A DNA stretch of 63,182 bases from an uncultured Pelagibacteraceae bacterium (lineage in GTDB: Bacteria; Pseudomonadota; Alphaproteobacteria; Pelagibacterales; Pelagibacteraceae): the NCBI GenBank assembly GCA_902627045.1, contig CACOHP010000004.1:1-63182 (forward strand). Direction: 5' to 3'. Position numbers and translations under genes: made by a program. Shown piece after piece: positions 45,101 to 54,273 of the stretch. Position 1 is the stretch's first letter. Each line of letters begins with the position of its first letter. The notes under the pieces are model-generated. The model made no database searches, was not told where the DNA came from, and saw only the letters and a list, made by a program, of their open reading frames with translations.

Positions 45101-46996
45101 ATGTCTAAGAAATTCAACGAAATATACCAAGAATCAATAAATAATCCTGAAAACTTTTGGAGAGAAGCTTCGGAAAACATCTTCTGGTTTAAAAAACCAA
45201 ACAAAATTTTAAACAAATCTAATCCTCCTTTCTACAAATGGTACGAGGATGGTGTCACAAACACTTGTTATAACGCATTAGACTTACATATTGATCAAGG
45301 AAAGGGAGATAAAATAGCTTTAATCTACGATAGTCCCATCACTGGTAACAAAAATAAATATTCTTACAATGAGTTAAGGTCAAAAGTTTCAAAATTTGCA
45401 GGTGCACTTAAAAATCAAGGTATCAACAAAGGCGATCGGGTTATAATTTATATGCCAATGATACCTGAAGCCGTCGTAGCAATGCTGGCTTGTGCAAGAA
45501 TTGGTGCAATACACTCAGTTGTCTTTGGTGGATTTGCCTCAAATGAACTTGCAAGTAGAATTGACGACAGCAAAGCAAAACTTTTAGTAACCGCTTCATG
45601 TGGTTTTGAGCCTGGACGAACTGTTGAATATAAACCTCTGGTAGATGAAGCTGTCAAACTAGCTAAACACAAGATTAGCAAGATGATTTTGTTTCAACGA
45701 AAAGATCATGAAGTTAAATTGAATGCACCTGTCGAGATTAGTTGGGATGAAGCTAATTCTAATGCTAAAGAAATTGATTGTGTTGAAATGAATTCACATG
45801 AGTTTGCTTACATTCTTTATACATCAGGAACAACTGGAACTCCAAAAGGTATCGTGAGAGATATTGGAGGCCACATAGTTGCATTAAAATGGACAATGAA
45901 AAATATTTACAACATTGATGAAGATGATATTTGGTGGTCAGCTAGTGATATTGGTTGGATAGTTGGTCATTCATATATTGTCTACGCTCCGTTGTTCAAA
46001 GGCTGCACAACTGTATTGTTTGAGGGTAAACCTGTAGGTACTCCTGATGCAGGTGCTTTCTGGAAAATCATTTCTGATTATAAAGTGAAATCTTTATTCA
46101 CTGCTCCTACAGCTTTTAGAGCAATAAAAAAAGAAGATCCCGAGGGTAAGTTTTTTTCCAAATATGATTTAAGTAAATTTGAAAGCCTTTTTCTTGCAGG
46201 AGAACGTGCAGATCCAGATACAATTAAATGGGCTGAAAATTTATTAAAGGTTCCGGTTATAGATCATTGGTGGCAAACAGAAACTAGTTGGGCAATAAGT
46301 TCAAATTGTACTGGGATTGAAATGATGAAAACTAAATATGGATCTGCTTGTAAGGCAGTACCTGGTTATGATGTTAAAATAATTAAATCAGATCAAAGTT
46401 TAGCTAAACCAAACGAGATGGGTGATATAGTGGTAAAACTTCCATTACCTCCAGGTACATTTCCAACTCTTTGGAATGCAGATCAAAGATATAAAGAAAA
46501 TTATATGTCAAATTATGAAGGCTATTATCAAACTTATGATGCAGGTCACATTGATGAAGATGGTTATATATGGATTATGTCTAGGACTGATGACATTATC
46601 AATGTTGCGGGTCATAGATTATCAACGGGAGCAATTGAGGAAGTTTTGTCAGAACATCAATCAGTTGCTGAGTGTGCTGTTTTAGGTATTGCTGACAAGC
46701 TTAAGGGTCAACTACCTATTGGCTTGGTTGTTTTGAAAGCAGGAGTTGATAAAAGTCATGAAGATATTTCGAAAGAATGTATTCAAATGGTTAGAGAGAA
46801 AATTGGGCCAGTTGCTGCTTTTAAAATAGCAATTGTTATTAAGAGACTACCTAAAACTAGATCAGGAAAAATTTTGAGAGGAACAATTAGAAAGATTGCT
46901 GATAGTGAAGAGTATAAAATACCTCCAACTATCGATGATCCTGCCATTTTAGATGAAATTAAAGCTGATCTTAAAAATCATAATATTCTTCAATAG
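45101..46996 (+). CDS. Acyl-CoA synthetase (propionyl-/acetyl-CoA synthetase, PrpE-like)
   Basis: The 631-residue AMP-forming ligase has the ATP-binding motif ILYTSGTTGTPKGIVRD, ASDIGWIVGHSYIVYAPLFKG, HWWQTETSWA and the C-terminal regulatory lysine motif LPKTRSGKILRGT. The VGTPDAGAFW block and overall length fit the propionate-CoA ligase branch (PrpE) more than canonical Acs. It activates short-chain acids for the TCA or methylcitrate routes. It diverges from proteorhodopsin across a 214-base spacer and is directly followed by an SMR exporter. Confidence 0.92.
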   Translation: MSKKFNEIYQESINNPENFWREASENIFWFKKPNKILNKSNPPFYKWYEDGVTNTCYNALDLHIDQGKGDKIALIYDSPITGNKNKYSYNELRSKVSKFAGALKNQGINKGDRVIIYMPMIPEAVVAMLACARIGAIHSVVFGGFASNELASRIDDSKAKLLVTASCGFEPGRTVEYKPLVDEAVKLAKHKISKMILFQRKDHEVKLNAPVEISWDEANSNAKEIDCVEMNSHEFAYILYTSGTTGTPKGIVRDIGGHIVALKWTMKNIYNIDEDDIWWSASDIGWIVGHSYIVYAPLFKGCTTVLFEGKPVGTPDAGAFWKIISDYKVKSLFTAPTAFRAIKKEDPEGKFFSKYDLSKFESLFLAGERADPDTIKWAENLLKVPVIDHWWQTETSWAISSNCTGIEMMKTKYGSACKAVPGYDVKIIKSDQSLAKPNEMGDIVVKLPLPPGTFPTLWNADQRYKENYMSNYEGYYQTYDAGHIDEDGYIWIMSRTDDIINVAGHRLSTGAIEEVLSEHQSVAECAVLGIADKLKGQLPIGLVVLKAGVDKSHEDISKECIQMVREKIGPVAAFKIAIVIKRLPKTRSGKILRGTIRKIADSEEYKIPPTIDDPAILDEIKADLKNHNILQ

Positions 46997-47328
46997 TGTT
47001 AAAAACATATTTATTCCTAATAGGAGCAATCTTTTGTGAAGTTGCTGGAACAATGTTGTTACCCGTATCTCAAAATTTTACTAAATTTTTACCTACTTTT
47101 GCATTAGCCGCTTTTTATTTAACTGCATTTTATCTTTTAACTTTTGTGGTAAATAAATTACCAATAGCAATTGTTTATGCAACATGGAGCGGTCTTGGGA
47201 TATTTACTATTGCAATACTAGGCTACATCTTTTTTAAACAAACCTTAGCTTGGCAAGCAATAGTAGGATTGTTTTTAATTGTTATTGGTGTTGTGCTAGT
47301 AAATGCTTTCTCAATCAAAAGTATTTAG
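46996..47328 (+). CDS. Small multidrug resistance (SMR/EmrE) family protein
   Basis: This 110-residue four-helix protein starts with GTG at 46996, whose G is the last base of the synthetase TAG. The essential membrane Glu15 (GAIFCEVAGTMLL) and Trp64 motif (YATWSGLGIF) are present. SMR dimers exchange protons for cationic compounds or guanidinium. Translational overlap with the synthetase suggests co-expression, although a functional link is unknown. Confidence 0.9.
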   Translation: MLKTYLFLIGAIFCEVAGTMLLPVSQNFTKFLPTFALAAFYLTAFYLLTFVVNKLPIAIVYATWSGLGIFTIAILGYIFFKQTLAWQAIVGLFLIVIGVVLVNAFSIKSI

Positions 47329-47386
47329 CCCCAAAATGATCAACTTATTAATTTAAAATCTTTTATTAATATATAATCATAAAATA

Positions 47387-47869
47387 ATGAGACAAAAAGG
47401 TTTTACTCTAATTGAATTGTTAGTGGTGGTTGCAATAATCGGAATTTTAGCTGCTATTGGAGTTGTTGCTTACAATGGTTATGTTGGTAATGCTAAAAAA
47501 AATAGTCTTATCAGTAGACAAAAAATTGCTATAAAATTTCTTGCTACTCAATTTCAAAGATGTGATTTAGGCGAAGAGGTATATTTTAATAATGATACTT
47601 CCTTTGATCAATGTACAAGAATAAAAAATCCTGGTAGTTCAACAACTCGAAATCTTGCTAAAGTTATCATAAATCACTTTAACAATGTTAATAACTGGAA
47701 GAATGTGTATGACAATCTTAATCCAGGATCAACTGTAGGAAATTTAAAAAATTGCCAGTTAGGTAGTATTTGTATAGGTGGATATGTTTCTGATAGAATT
47801 TTAATAGTGGTTAATTTCAATGATGTCACTGAGGATTATGTATCCACTGAAATATTAATGAATTACTAA
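47387..47869 (+). CDS. Type IV pilin-like prepilin
   Basis: The 160-residue protein has a textbook prepilin leader: short MRQKG, then FTLIELLVVVAIIGILAAIG with Phe at +1 and Glu at +5, followed by a variable globular part containing four cysteines (CDLG, CTRI, CQLG, CIGG). A TATAAT box (47372-47377) sits only 9 bases upstream of the ATG, so the message may be almost leaderless. No assembly ATPase, platform or secretin genes are nearby. It may form pili, a pseudopilus or a competence structure. Confidence 0.88.
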   Translation: MRQKGFTLIELLVVVAIIGILAAIGVVAYNGYVGNAKKNSLISRQKIAIKFLATQFQRCDLGEEVYFNNDTSFDQCTRIKNPGSSTTRNLAKVIINHFNNVNNWKNVYDNLNPGSTVGNLKNCQLGSICIGGYVSDRILIVVNFNDVTEDYVSTEILMNY

Positions 47870-49173
47870 TCAAATTTAAGAGGAGTTCCTTCAGGATCTC
47901 CCTGAATTTTACCATCCCTCATTTTTATTTTTCCAGCTATAATTGTTGCCATTGGCGTGCCCTTAAATTCAAATCCATTAAAAGGTGACCATCCACATTT
48001 ACTCTCGATATTCTCGTTTTTAATTTCAATTGTTCTATTCATATCCACGACTGTAAAATCAGCATCATAACCTTCTTTAATAAATCCTTTATTTTTTATT
48101 CCAAAAATTTTAACTGGATTTTCACAAACAAGATTAATTAATTGAGTAAGAGATAATTTCCCATCATTTACATGATTAAGCATAACAGGTATCAAAGTTT
48201 GAACACCGGGCATTCCTGAGGGTGAATTGGGATATTCTTTTTCTTTATTAACTTTTAGATGTGGGGCATGATCTGATCCAATTGTATCGTTCAAATTATT
48301 TTTCACCGCATACCAAAATCTATCATAATGAGATTTATCTCTTATAGGAGGATTCATTTGAGCGTATGTCCCAAGCTTGTCATAACAGTCTGGTGCGTAA
48401 ATAGTTAAATGTTGGGGCGTAATTTCAAAGGTAATGTTTCCTTTATGTTGAGATAAAAAATCTATTTCTTGCTTTGTTGATATATGAAGCACGTGAGCTT
48501 TTTTGTTATATTGCTTTGCAATTCTTACAATTCTTCTTGTTGATGACATGGCACATTCCTCACTCCTCCAAACTGGATGCGTATGAACATCCCCATTTTT
48601 AATTAATTTTTTATTTACCTCTAAAATTGCCTCATCTTCTGAATGAACTGCTACAACTTTTGAACTATTTTGAAAAACTTTATCAATATCTTTTTCATCA
48701 GCTACTAAAAGATTTCCAGTAGAAGAACCAGCAAATAATTTAATACCACAACAGCCTTCCAAGTTTTTTAATTCTGCTAATTGACTGACGTTGTCAGCAG
48801 TTGCACCAAAATAAAAAGCGTAATTGCAGTACATTCTATTTTTTGCAAGATCTAGCTTTCTTTGAAATTCTTTTATATTCGATGTTGGCGGATTTGTATT
48901 AGGCATCTCAAATACTGCTGTTATACCTCCTGCAACTGCAGCCCTACTTCCAGAATTTAGATCTTCAGTATCAGTTGAACCCGGTTCTCTAAAATGGGTT
49001 TGCGTATCTATACAACCAGGTAAAACGGTTTGGTTTTTTGCATCATATGTTTTTTTTGTGTCTTCAGAAATATCACCGATCTTTAAAATTTTACCATCTT
49101 TTACCGCAATATCCTTATTTTCTAATTGTCCGTTGATATAACATTGTCCATTTTTGATTATTAGATCTAACAT
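47866..49173 (-). CDS. pyrC: Dihydroorotase-type amidohydrolase (class I)
   Basis: The 435-residue enzyme should cyclise carbamoyl-aspartate to dihydroorotate in pyrimidine synthesis. Landmarks are VLPGCIDTQTHFREPGST, the carboxylated-lysine site GIKLFAGSSTG, VVAVHSEDE, KAHVLHIST and the metal Asp in IGSDHAPH. The first metal His of the usual D-x-H-x-H-x-R is Gln58 (DTQTHFR), seen in some alphaproteobacterial homologs. Other hydantoinase-family activities are possible. It is convergent with the pilin gene and divergent from the YgfZ gene. Confidence 0.85.
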   Translation of the reverse strand: MLDLIIKNGQCYINGQLENKDIAVKDGKILKIGDISEDTKKTYDAKNQTVLPGCIDTQTHFREPGSTDTEDLNSGSRAAVAGGITAVFEMPNTNPPTSNIKEFQRKLDLAKNRMYCNYAFYFGATADNVSQLAELKNLEGCCGIKLFAGSSTGNLLVADEKDIDKVFQNSSKVVAVHSEDEAILEVNKKLIKNGDVHTHPVWRSEECAMSSTRRIVRIAKQYNKKAHVLHISTKQEIDFLSQHKGNITFEITPQHLTIYAPDCYDKLGTYAQMNPPIRDKSHYDRFWYAVKNNLNDTIGSDHAPHLKVNKEKEYPNSPSGMPGVQTLIPVMLNHVNDGKLSLTQLINLVCENPVKIFGIKNKGFIKEGYDADFTVVDMNRTIEIKNENIESKCGWSPFNGFEFKGTPMATIIAGKIKMRDGKIQGDPEGTPLKFD

Positions 49174-49216
49174 TTACGAAAAAAGTTATTATATTAAAAA
49201 TAGCTATCAATCAAAC

Positions 49217-50110
49217 ATGAATAACAGCGTTTTTATATTAAAAGACAGATCCATACTCTACGTTAATGGCTCAGATGCTAAAAATTTTCTTCAAAATTTA
49301 ATAAGTAATGACATCAATAAAGTAAATGATAGTTCTAGTTGTTTCGCCTCTTTATTAACACCTCAGGGTAAATTTCTTTATGAATTTATAATTGTAAAAC
49401 ATAAATTAGGTTTTTTTATCGATTGTGAAAAATCTCAGTCAGAAGCGATATTTAAACAATTAAACATGTATAAGCTTAGATCAAAAGTTGAGATATTGGA
49501 TTTGAGTAATGAATTTGTTGTGGCAAGTTTTGGTTACGAAAAATATTTATCGATTGAAGGATCAAAAGACATATTGGGTTTTACTTTTAAATATAGGGAA
49601 GACCCTATTATTCTAGATCCTCGAAATAAAAATTTAGGTGCACGCTTAATAATCAACTTAGAAAAACTTTACTTATCACTAAAAAAACTTAATTTAAAGG
49701 ATGATAATATCGACAAATATTACGCTCAAAGTCACAAATTAGGAATTGTTCCAAAAGATCTAAATAAACTGCAAAATAAATTATTTGGTATTGAGTGTAA
49801 TTATGCTGAACTTAATGGAATTGACTTTAAAAAAGGATGTTATGTAGGTCAGGAAAACACGGCACGAATTAATTTAAAAAACAAATTATCAAAAAGATTA
49901 TTGCCTATTGAAATAACTGAGGGAAATTTATCAGAAGATGAAAAAGTTGTTAATAATGATGTAGAGATTGGTAAAGTATTAATTAATGAAAATTACCCTT
50001 TTGCCCTAATAAAGTTTTTAGATAAAAATTTTGACAAAAATCAAGTATTTAAAAGTAAGAATGGAACCTTTAAAATTTTGATACCTGAATGGTTAAGTAT
50101 TAATAATTAA
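49217..50110 (+). CDS. ygfZ: YgfZ/GcvT-domain folate-binding protein
   Basis: The frame opens at 49154, but the ATG at 49217 gives the family start (SVFILKDRSILYVNGSDAKNFLQNLISNDI) and avoids overlapping the divergent pyrC start. The protein (about 297 residues) has the signature KKGCYVGQENTARI with its reactive cysteine. YgfZ/IBA57 proteins help assemble and repair Fe-S clusters in a folate-dependent way. It is convergent with the surface protein gene, overlapping by 4 bases. Confidence 0.9.
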   Translation: MNNSVFILKDRSILYVNGSDAKNFLQNLISNDINKVNDSSSCFASLLTPQGKFLYEFIIVKHKLGFFIDCEKSQSEAIFKQLNMYKLRSKVEILDLSNEFVVASFGYEKYLSIEGSKDILGFTFKYREDPIILDPRNKNLGARLIINLEKLYLSLKKLNLKDDNIDKYYAQSHKLGIVPKDLNKLQNKLFGIECNYAELNGIDFKKGCYVGQENTARINLKNKLSKRLLPIEITEGNLSEDEKVVNNDVEIGKVLINENYPFALIKFLDKNFDKNQVFKSKNGTFKILIPEWLSINN

Positions 50111-52224
50111 TTTATATTTGATATTTTAATAAATAGCCCATAATCAGGATCTTTATTGAAGAGTTCATAGTGACTATCTAAATTAATTTGAAAATTATCT
50201 AATTCTTTATTGTGAGATAGTTTCGCTAAAGAATCTTGAAATGTCATTGAATAAAATGATCTTTGTGAATTTTTATAATCAAGGGCTATGACAAAATTAT
50301 CATTTTTACTGTCTTTAGCCTGATCCCTAGTATATTTTGTCATTAAAGTTAAACCGTTATTAGAAATTAAATCAAATCCAATTCCACCAATTATATTATG
50401 TGTAGCATTATTTATATTTTTAAAAGTATAAGCACTACCATCTGACTCGTATGAAAATTTTTGCTGAGATGATGGACTCATATCAGCATAATATTCAAAA
50501 TCAAAATATGGTATCAAACTTCCAACTTTTAATTCATAAGTATTGTCCAAACTTGCACCTATCGAGGAAGTAAAATTTCCAATATATTGATCTTCAAATT
50601 TTAAATTCAATCCAGCTGCTCCTGTTTCTGTATATTCACCAAAATGTGTTATCCCATAATTTATTTTTATTTTTGGAGTAAAATTCAATTTATTTTTTGA
50701 AAAAGTATCTCTTAAACTTAAGGATCCATATAATTGCTCACCATATCTTTCACCATCAGTTGATGTTGAACCGCTATTATTTAATAAATCAGAATTTATA
50801 AAACTCAAACCTAATAAGTGATCTGTAAATCTCTCTCCTCCTTTTGGTTTACTCTCATAAAAAGTCAAACTAAATGAACTCATATCAAGCGCACTTCCAA
50901 GATCTCCTACATCAACATCGTCACTACCAAATCTTAATGCTATTCCTCTCATAATATTATCTTCACTTCTTTTGTCGGCTCCAAAAGTAATTGCTGAAGT
51001 ATTAATATCTTTTGAGGAAGAATTAGAAGTATCTCCAATTTTACCAATACTAATTGTACCTTCGCTCCAAAAAGACCAGCTAGAATTTTGATTTAAATCG
51101 GAGGAATTATTATTAGAAAAATAAAGAGGAATTAATTCCTCTGTAAGAGAGTTTAAAATTTCATTATTAAATTGAAACTTAATATTTTGATTTGTTAAAT
51201 TTAATCTATTGTTGTTTCGTCTTAACCATTCCATACGATTTAATACTGGATAGGTTGTATGTTGAATTAATTTTTTTGCTGCCTCTGATTGGGATTCTGC
51301 CGATGCAACATCATCTTTATTAGCAGTTGGATCAATACATTTAACTACCCCGAAACCGCATGATAGATTATATTCATGAACATCAGATTCTTTATCTGTG
51401 GAATAATCCATAAGAAACATTTTAGATCCATCGGTATTAAACGCCACACCCCACACCAGAAGAAGTTCGTCAGACGTATTATAAAAACCATCATGAGTAA
51501 CGGTGCCAGTTAAATTAAATGGAATAGATAAAGAATACTCATTTATTGTATCTCCAGCACCACTAGTTATAAACATTTTTGATCCGTCAGAACTAAATGC
51601 AATACCCCGAACATCACCACCATTAGCATTTAAACCACCACTTGGAGAAAAGTTTTTTACTAAAGTTTCATTAGATAAATCAAATGGGCTTGAAAGTGAA
51701 TATTGGAAAATGTGCCCACCTCCTGCTTTATCAAGGAGAAAGATATTTTTCCCATCGTTACTAAAAGTTATTGCTCTTAAATTTGGAGAGCTATCTAAAG
51801 TGAAACTTTTATTACCTTGGCTTACACAAGTTGAAACATCATAAGCAGTTGTTAATGAGTATATTTCTACATCATCGCCTGCCATATCAGTTAAAAAAAA
51901 TTTTGTTCCATCGGAGTTGAATTCGATATTAGTGCCATCTGATGCCTCATCTCCAATATCGCAAAAGGAGTTAGTCAAAAAAGTTGCTTCTGAAATGTCA
52001 AAAGGAGTGCTTAATGTAAATTGGATCACTCTATCAGAAGAAAAACCGGAAATGAACATTCTAGTACCATCAGGGTTAAAAGTTACACCTGTTGGTGAGT
52101 TCTGACCCTTGGCGCTATTTTTTGGAACATCTAAATCGTCAACAAATGATGAAACTCCTCCAAAAGCTTTAAAGCTCGTAAGAAAAAATATAAATAATAA
52201 AATTATAAGTTTTGACAATTTCAC
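50107..52224 (-). CDS. Beta-propeller autotransporter-like surface protein
   Basis: This 705-residue protein has a signal peptide (KLIILLFIFFLTSFKAFGG). Residues about 40-290 hold five repeats with the core G-[VI]-x-F-x-x-DG-x-x-[MF]-F, such as GVTFNPDGTRMFISG and GIAFSSDGSKMFITS, making a probable beta-propeller. A linker with two cysteines and a helical YPVLNRMEWLRRNN segment follows. Residues about 370-705 are alternating strands resembling an autotransporter beta-barrel (SFWSEGTISIGKIG, NKLNFTPKIKINYGITHFGEYTETG). The last residue is Asn, not the usual aromatic. It is probably an exported, outer-membrane-anchored adhesin or ligand binder. Confidence 0.75.
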   Translation of the reverse strand: MKLSKLIILLFIFFLTSFKAFGGVSSFVDDLDVPKNSAKGQNSPTGVTFNPDGTRMFISGFSSDRVIQFTLSTPFDISEATFLTNSFCDIGDEASDGTNIEFNSDGTKFFLTDMAGDDVEIYSLTTAYDVSTCVSQGNKSFTLDSSPNLRAITFSNDGKNIFLLDKAGGGHIFQYSLSSPFDLSNETLVKNFSPSGGLNANGGDVRGIAFSSDGSKMFITSGAGDTINEYSLSIPFNLTGTVTHDGFYNTSDELLLVWGVAFNTDGSKMFLMDYSTDKESDVHEYNLSCGFGVVKCIDPTANKDDVASAESQSEAAKKLIQHTTYPVLNRMEWLRRNNNRLNLTNQNIKFQFNNEILNSLTEELIPLYFSNNNSSDLNQNSSWSFWSEGTISIGKIGDTSNSSSKDINTSAITFGADKRSEDNIMRGIALRFGSDDVDVGDLGSALDMSSFSLTFYESKPKGGERFTDHLLGLSFINSDLLNNSGSTSTDGERYGEQLYGSLSLRDTFSKNKLNFTPKIKINYGITHFGEYTETGAAGLNLKFEDQYIGNFTSSIGASLDNTYELKVGSLIPYFDFEYYADMSPSSQQKFSYESDGSAYTFKNINNATHNIIGGIGFDLISNNGLTLMTKYTRDQAKDSKNDNFVIALDYKNSQRSFYSMTFQDSLAKLSHNKELDNFQINLDSHYELFNKDPDYGLFIKISNIN

Positions 52225-52297
52225 GAGCTATTTTTAAACCAAAAAAATATTTTATTCATCTAGGAATATAGATATTTGATGTTAAAAAAATAAGTAT

Positions 52298-52383
52298 TGG
52301 TGCGGCTAGAGAGACTCGAACTCTCATGGACTAGGTCCACACGGCCCTCAACCGTGCCTGTCTACCAGTTTCAGCATAGCCGC
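52298..52383 (-). tRNA. tRNA-Leu (anticodon GAG)
   Basis: On the reverse strand an 86-base cloverleaf runs from GCGGCTA (52383) to TAGCCGC-A-CCA (52298). The anticodon stem CACGG/CCGTG encloses the loop TTGAGGG with anticodon GAG. The variable arm is long (class II), and the T arm is GAGAGTTCGAGTCTCTC. The D arm has GGTAGAC, as in leucine tRNAs. The 3' CCA is encoded. It reads CUC/CUU codons. Confidence 0.97.
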
Positions 52384-52443
52384 AATATAATATGACCCAC
52401 ATTAAATCAATGACAAGTAGGTTTCAAATTGATAAATTTAATT

Positions 52444-53433
52444 ATGGAATTTACTCAAGAAGTAAGAAAAGCAACAGATCCCATTTATAAAAAGATATCA
52501 AAAGTAATGCCTGAAATTGAGTGGTCTGTCCATGCACCTTATATCCACAAAATTAATAAATTAAAAAAAGAGAAAAATGCGGTAATTCTTGCACATAATT
52601 ATCAAACACCAGAAATTTATCATGGCATTGCGGATTTTTCTGCTGACTCACTTGCGCTTGCAGTTGAGGCGGCTAAAACTTCTGCTGAAATAATTGTAAT
52701 GGCTGGAGTTCACTTTATGGCTGAAACTGCGAAACTAATGAGTCCAAATAAAAAAGTATTACTACCAGACATGAAGGCAGGCTGCTCACTTTCTTCATCG
52801 GTAACAGGTAAAGATGTTAGATTGTTGAAGGAAAAATATCCAGGTGTGCCTGTTGTTTCCTATGTAAATACTTCTGCTGATGTAAAAGCTGAGACAGATG
52901 TTTGCTGCACTTCAGCTAATGCAGTAAAGATAGTAAAATCATTAGGTGTTAAGAAAGTAATTTTCTTACCTGATGATTATTTGGCAAAGTATGTTGCCTC
53001 CCAAACAGATGTCGAAATTATTTCATGGAAAGGAATATGTATTGTTCATGATCAATTTAATGAAAAAGAAATTATAAATATTCGAAAAAATAATCCAGGA
53101 ATAAAAATTATTGCACATCCAGAATGCCCACCTGATGTAATTAAGGCGAGTGATTTTGCTGGCTCAACTTCTGGAATGATTAATTATGTTAGAGACAACC
53201 AACCAAAAAAAGTGATGATGGTTACTGAATGTTCTATGAGTGATAATATTCAAGTCGAAAACCCCAATGTAGAGTTTATAAGACCATGCAATATGTGCCC
53301 TCATATGAAAAAAATAACTCTACCAAAAATATTGGACTGCTTAGAGAACGAAACTGGTGAAATTATTATGGATCAAGAGACAATTGATAAAGCTAGATTG
53401 TCTGTAGAAAAAATGGTTGCTATCGGTAGATAA
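52444..53433 (+). CDS. nadA: Quinolinate synthase A
   Basis: This roughly 329-residue 4Fe-4S enzyme condenses iminoaspartate with dihydroxyacetone phosphate to quinolinate. The three cluster cysteines are recognisable in MKAGCSLSSSV, VTECSMSDN and RPCNMCPHMKKI, and NAVILAHNYQTPEI is the substrate-binding start. The ATG at 52444 is preferred over a TTG 15 bases upstream. It is followed 6 bases later by nadC. The usual iminoaspartate source nadB is not adjacent. Confidence 0.95.
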   Translation: MEFTQEVRKATDPIYKKISKVMPEIEWSVHAPYIHKINKLKKEKNAVILAHNYQTPEIYHGIADFSADSLALAVEAAKTSAEIIVMAGVHFMAETAKLMSPNKKVLLPDMKAGCSLSSSVTGKDVRLLKEKYPGVPVVSYVNTSADVKAETDVCCTSANAVKIVKSLGVKKVIFLPDDYLAKYVASQTDVEIISWKGICIVHDQFNEKEIINIRKNNPGIKIIAHPECPPDVIKASDFAGSTSGMINYVRDNQPKKVMMVTECSMSDNIQVENPNVEFIRPCNMCPHMKKITLPKILDCLENETGEIIMDQETIDKARLSVEKMVAIGR

Positions 53434-53439
53434 CTCTTT

Positions 53440-54273
53440 GTGTCTCAAATAAAACTAAGTGAAAATTTTATCAAAAATATTGTAAAACTTGCACTCAATG
53501 AAGATTTGTATCCCTCAGGAGATGTCACCTCAAATCTTGTAAAAAATAATAAAACAATTAAAGCAAAATTAATAGCTAATGAAGATGCAGTTATTGGAGG
53601 ATTATTGTTTGCAAAAAGTGCATTCTCCCTTATCGATAAAAAAATAAAATTTATTGTAAAAAAAAAAGATGGATCCTTCGTTAAAAGGAATTCATTGGTT
53701 GCAATGGTTCATGGTAATGCTCAAAATATTTTAATAGCAGAAAGAGTAGCATTAAATTTTTTATCTCATATTTCAGGTATTGCGACAAAAACAAATAAGT
53801 TTGTGAAACTAGCTGGCAAAAGATGCAAGATATGTTGCACGAGAAAAACTATTCCGAATTTGAGGGTTATTCAAAAATATGCAGTTAAATTAGGGGGTGG
53901 CACTAATCACAGATTTAATCTTAGTGATGAGTTTCTTATTAAAGATAACCATGTTGCAAGTTCAAACATAAAGACATTAGTTTCTCTAGCTATCAAAAAT
54001 AAAAAAGGAAGAAAAATTACTGTTGAAGTAGATAAACTCAACCAACTAAGAAAAATTATAGGTATGAAGTTCAATCGTGTTCTGTTTGATAATATGAACA
54101 ATAAAAACTTAAGACTTGGAGTGAAACTCGCAAAAAAATATTATGAAACTGAAGCCTCGGGAAATATCAGTCTTAAAACTGTTAAATCTGTGTCAAGAAC
54201 TGGTGTAGATAGAATTTCAGTTGGAAGTATAACTCACAGCGCTCCAGGAATAGATTTTAAACTAGAGTTTTAA
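53440..54273 (+). CDS. nadC: Nicotinate-nucleotide pyrophosphorylase (quinolinate phosphoribosyltransferase)
   Basis: The 277-residue enzyme turns quinolinate and PRPP into nicotinate mononucleotide. Diagnostic blocks are LNEDLYPSGDVTSNL, AERVALNFLSHISGIAT, CCTRKTIPNLRVIQKYAVKLGGGTNHRFNL and EASGNISLKTV. The start is GTG at 53440. It forms a two-gene NAD unit with nadA and is convergent with a MazG-like gene, overlapping by 4 bases. Confidence 0.95.
   Translation: MSQIKLSENFIKNIVKLALNEDLYPSGDVTSNLVKNNKTIKAKLIANEDAVIGGLLFAKSAFSLIDKKIKFIVKKKDGSFVKRNSLVAMVHGNAQNILIAERVALNFLSHISGIATKTNKFVKLAGKRCKICCTRKTIPNLRVIQKYAVKLGGGTNHRFNLSDEFLIKDNHVASSNIKTLVSLAIKNKKGRKITVEVDKLNQLRKIIGMKFNRVLFDNMNNKNLRLGVKLAKKYYETEASGNISLKTVKSVSRTGVDRISVGSITHSAPGIDFKLEF

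Noticed and set aside
50107..52224. Periodic similarity in the surface protein gene as DNA repeats
   Set aside because: The periodicity is at the protein level (propeller blades); nucleotide copies are too diverged to be DNA repeats.
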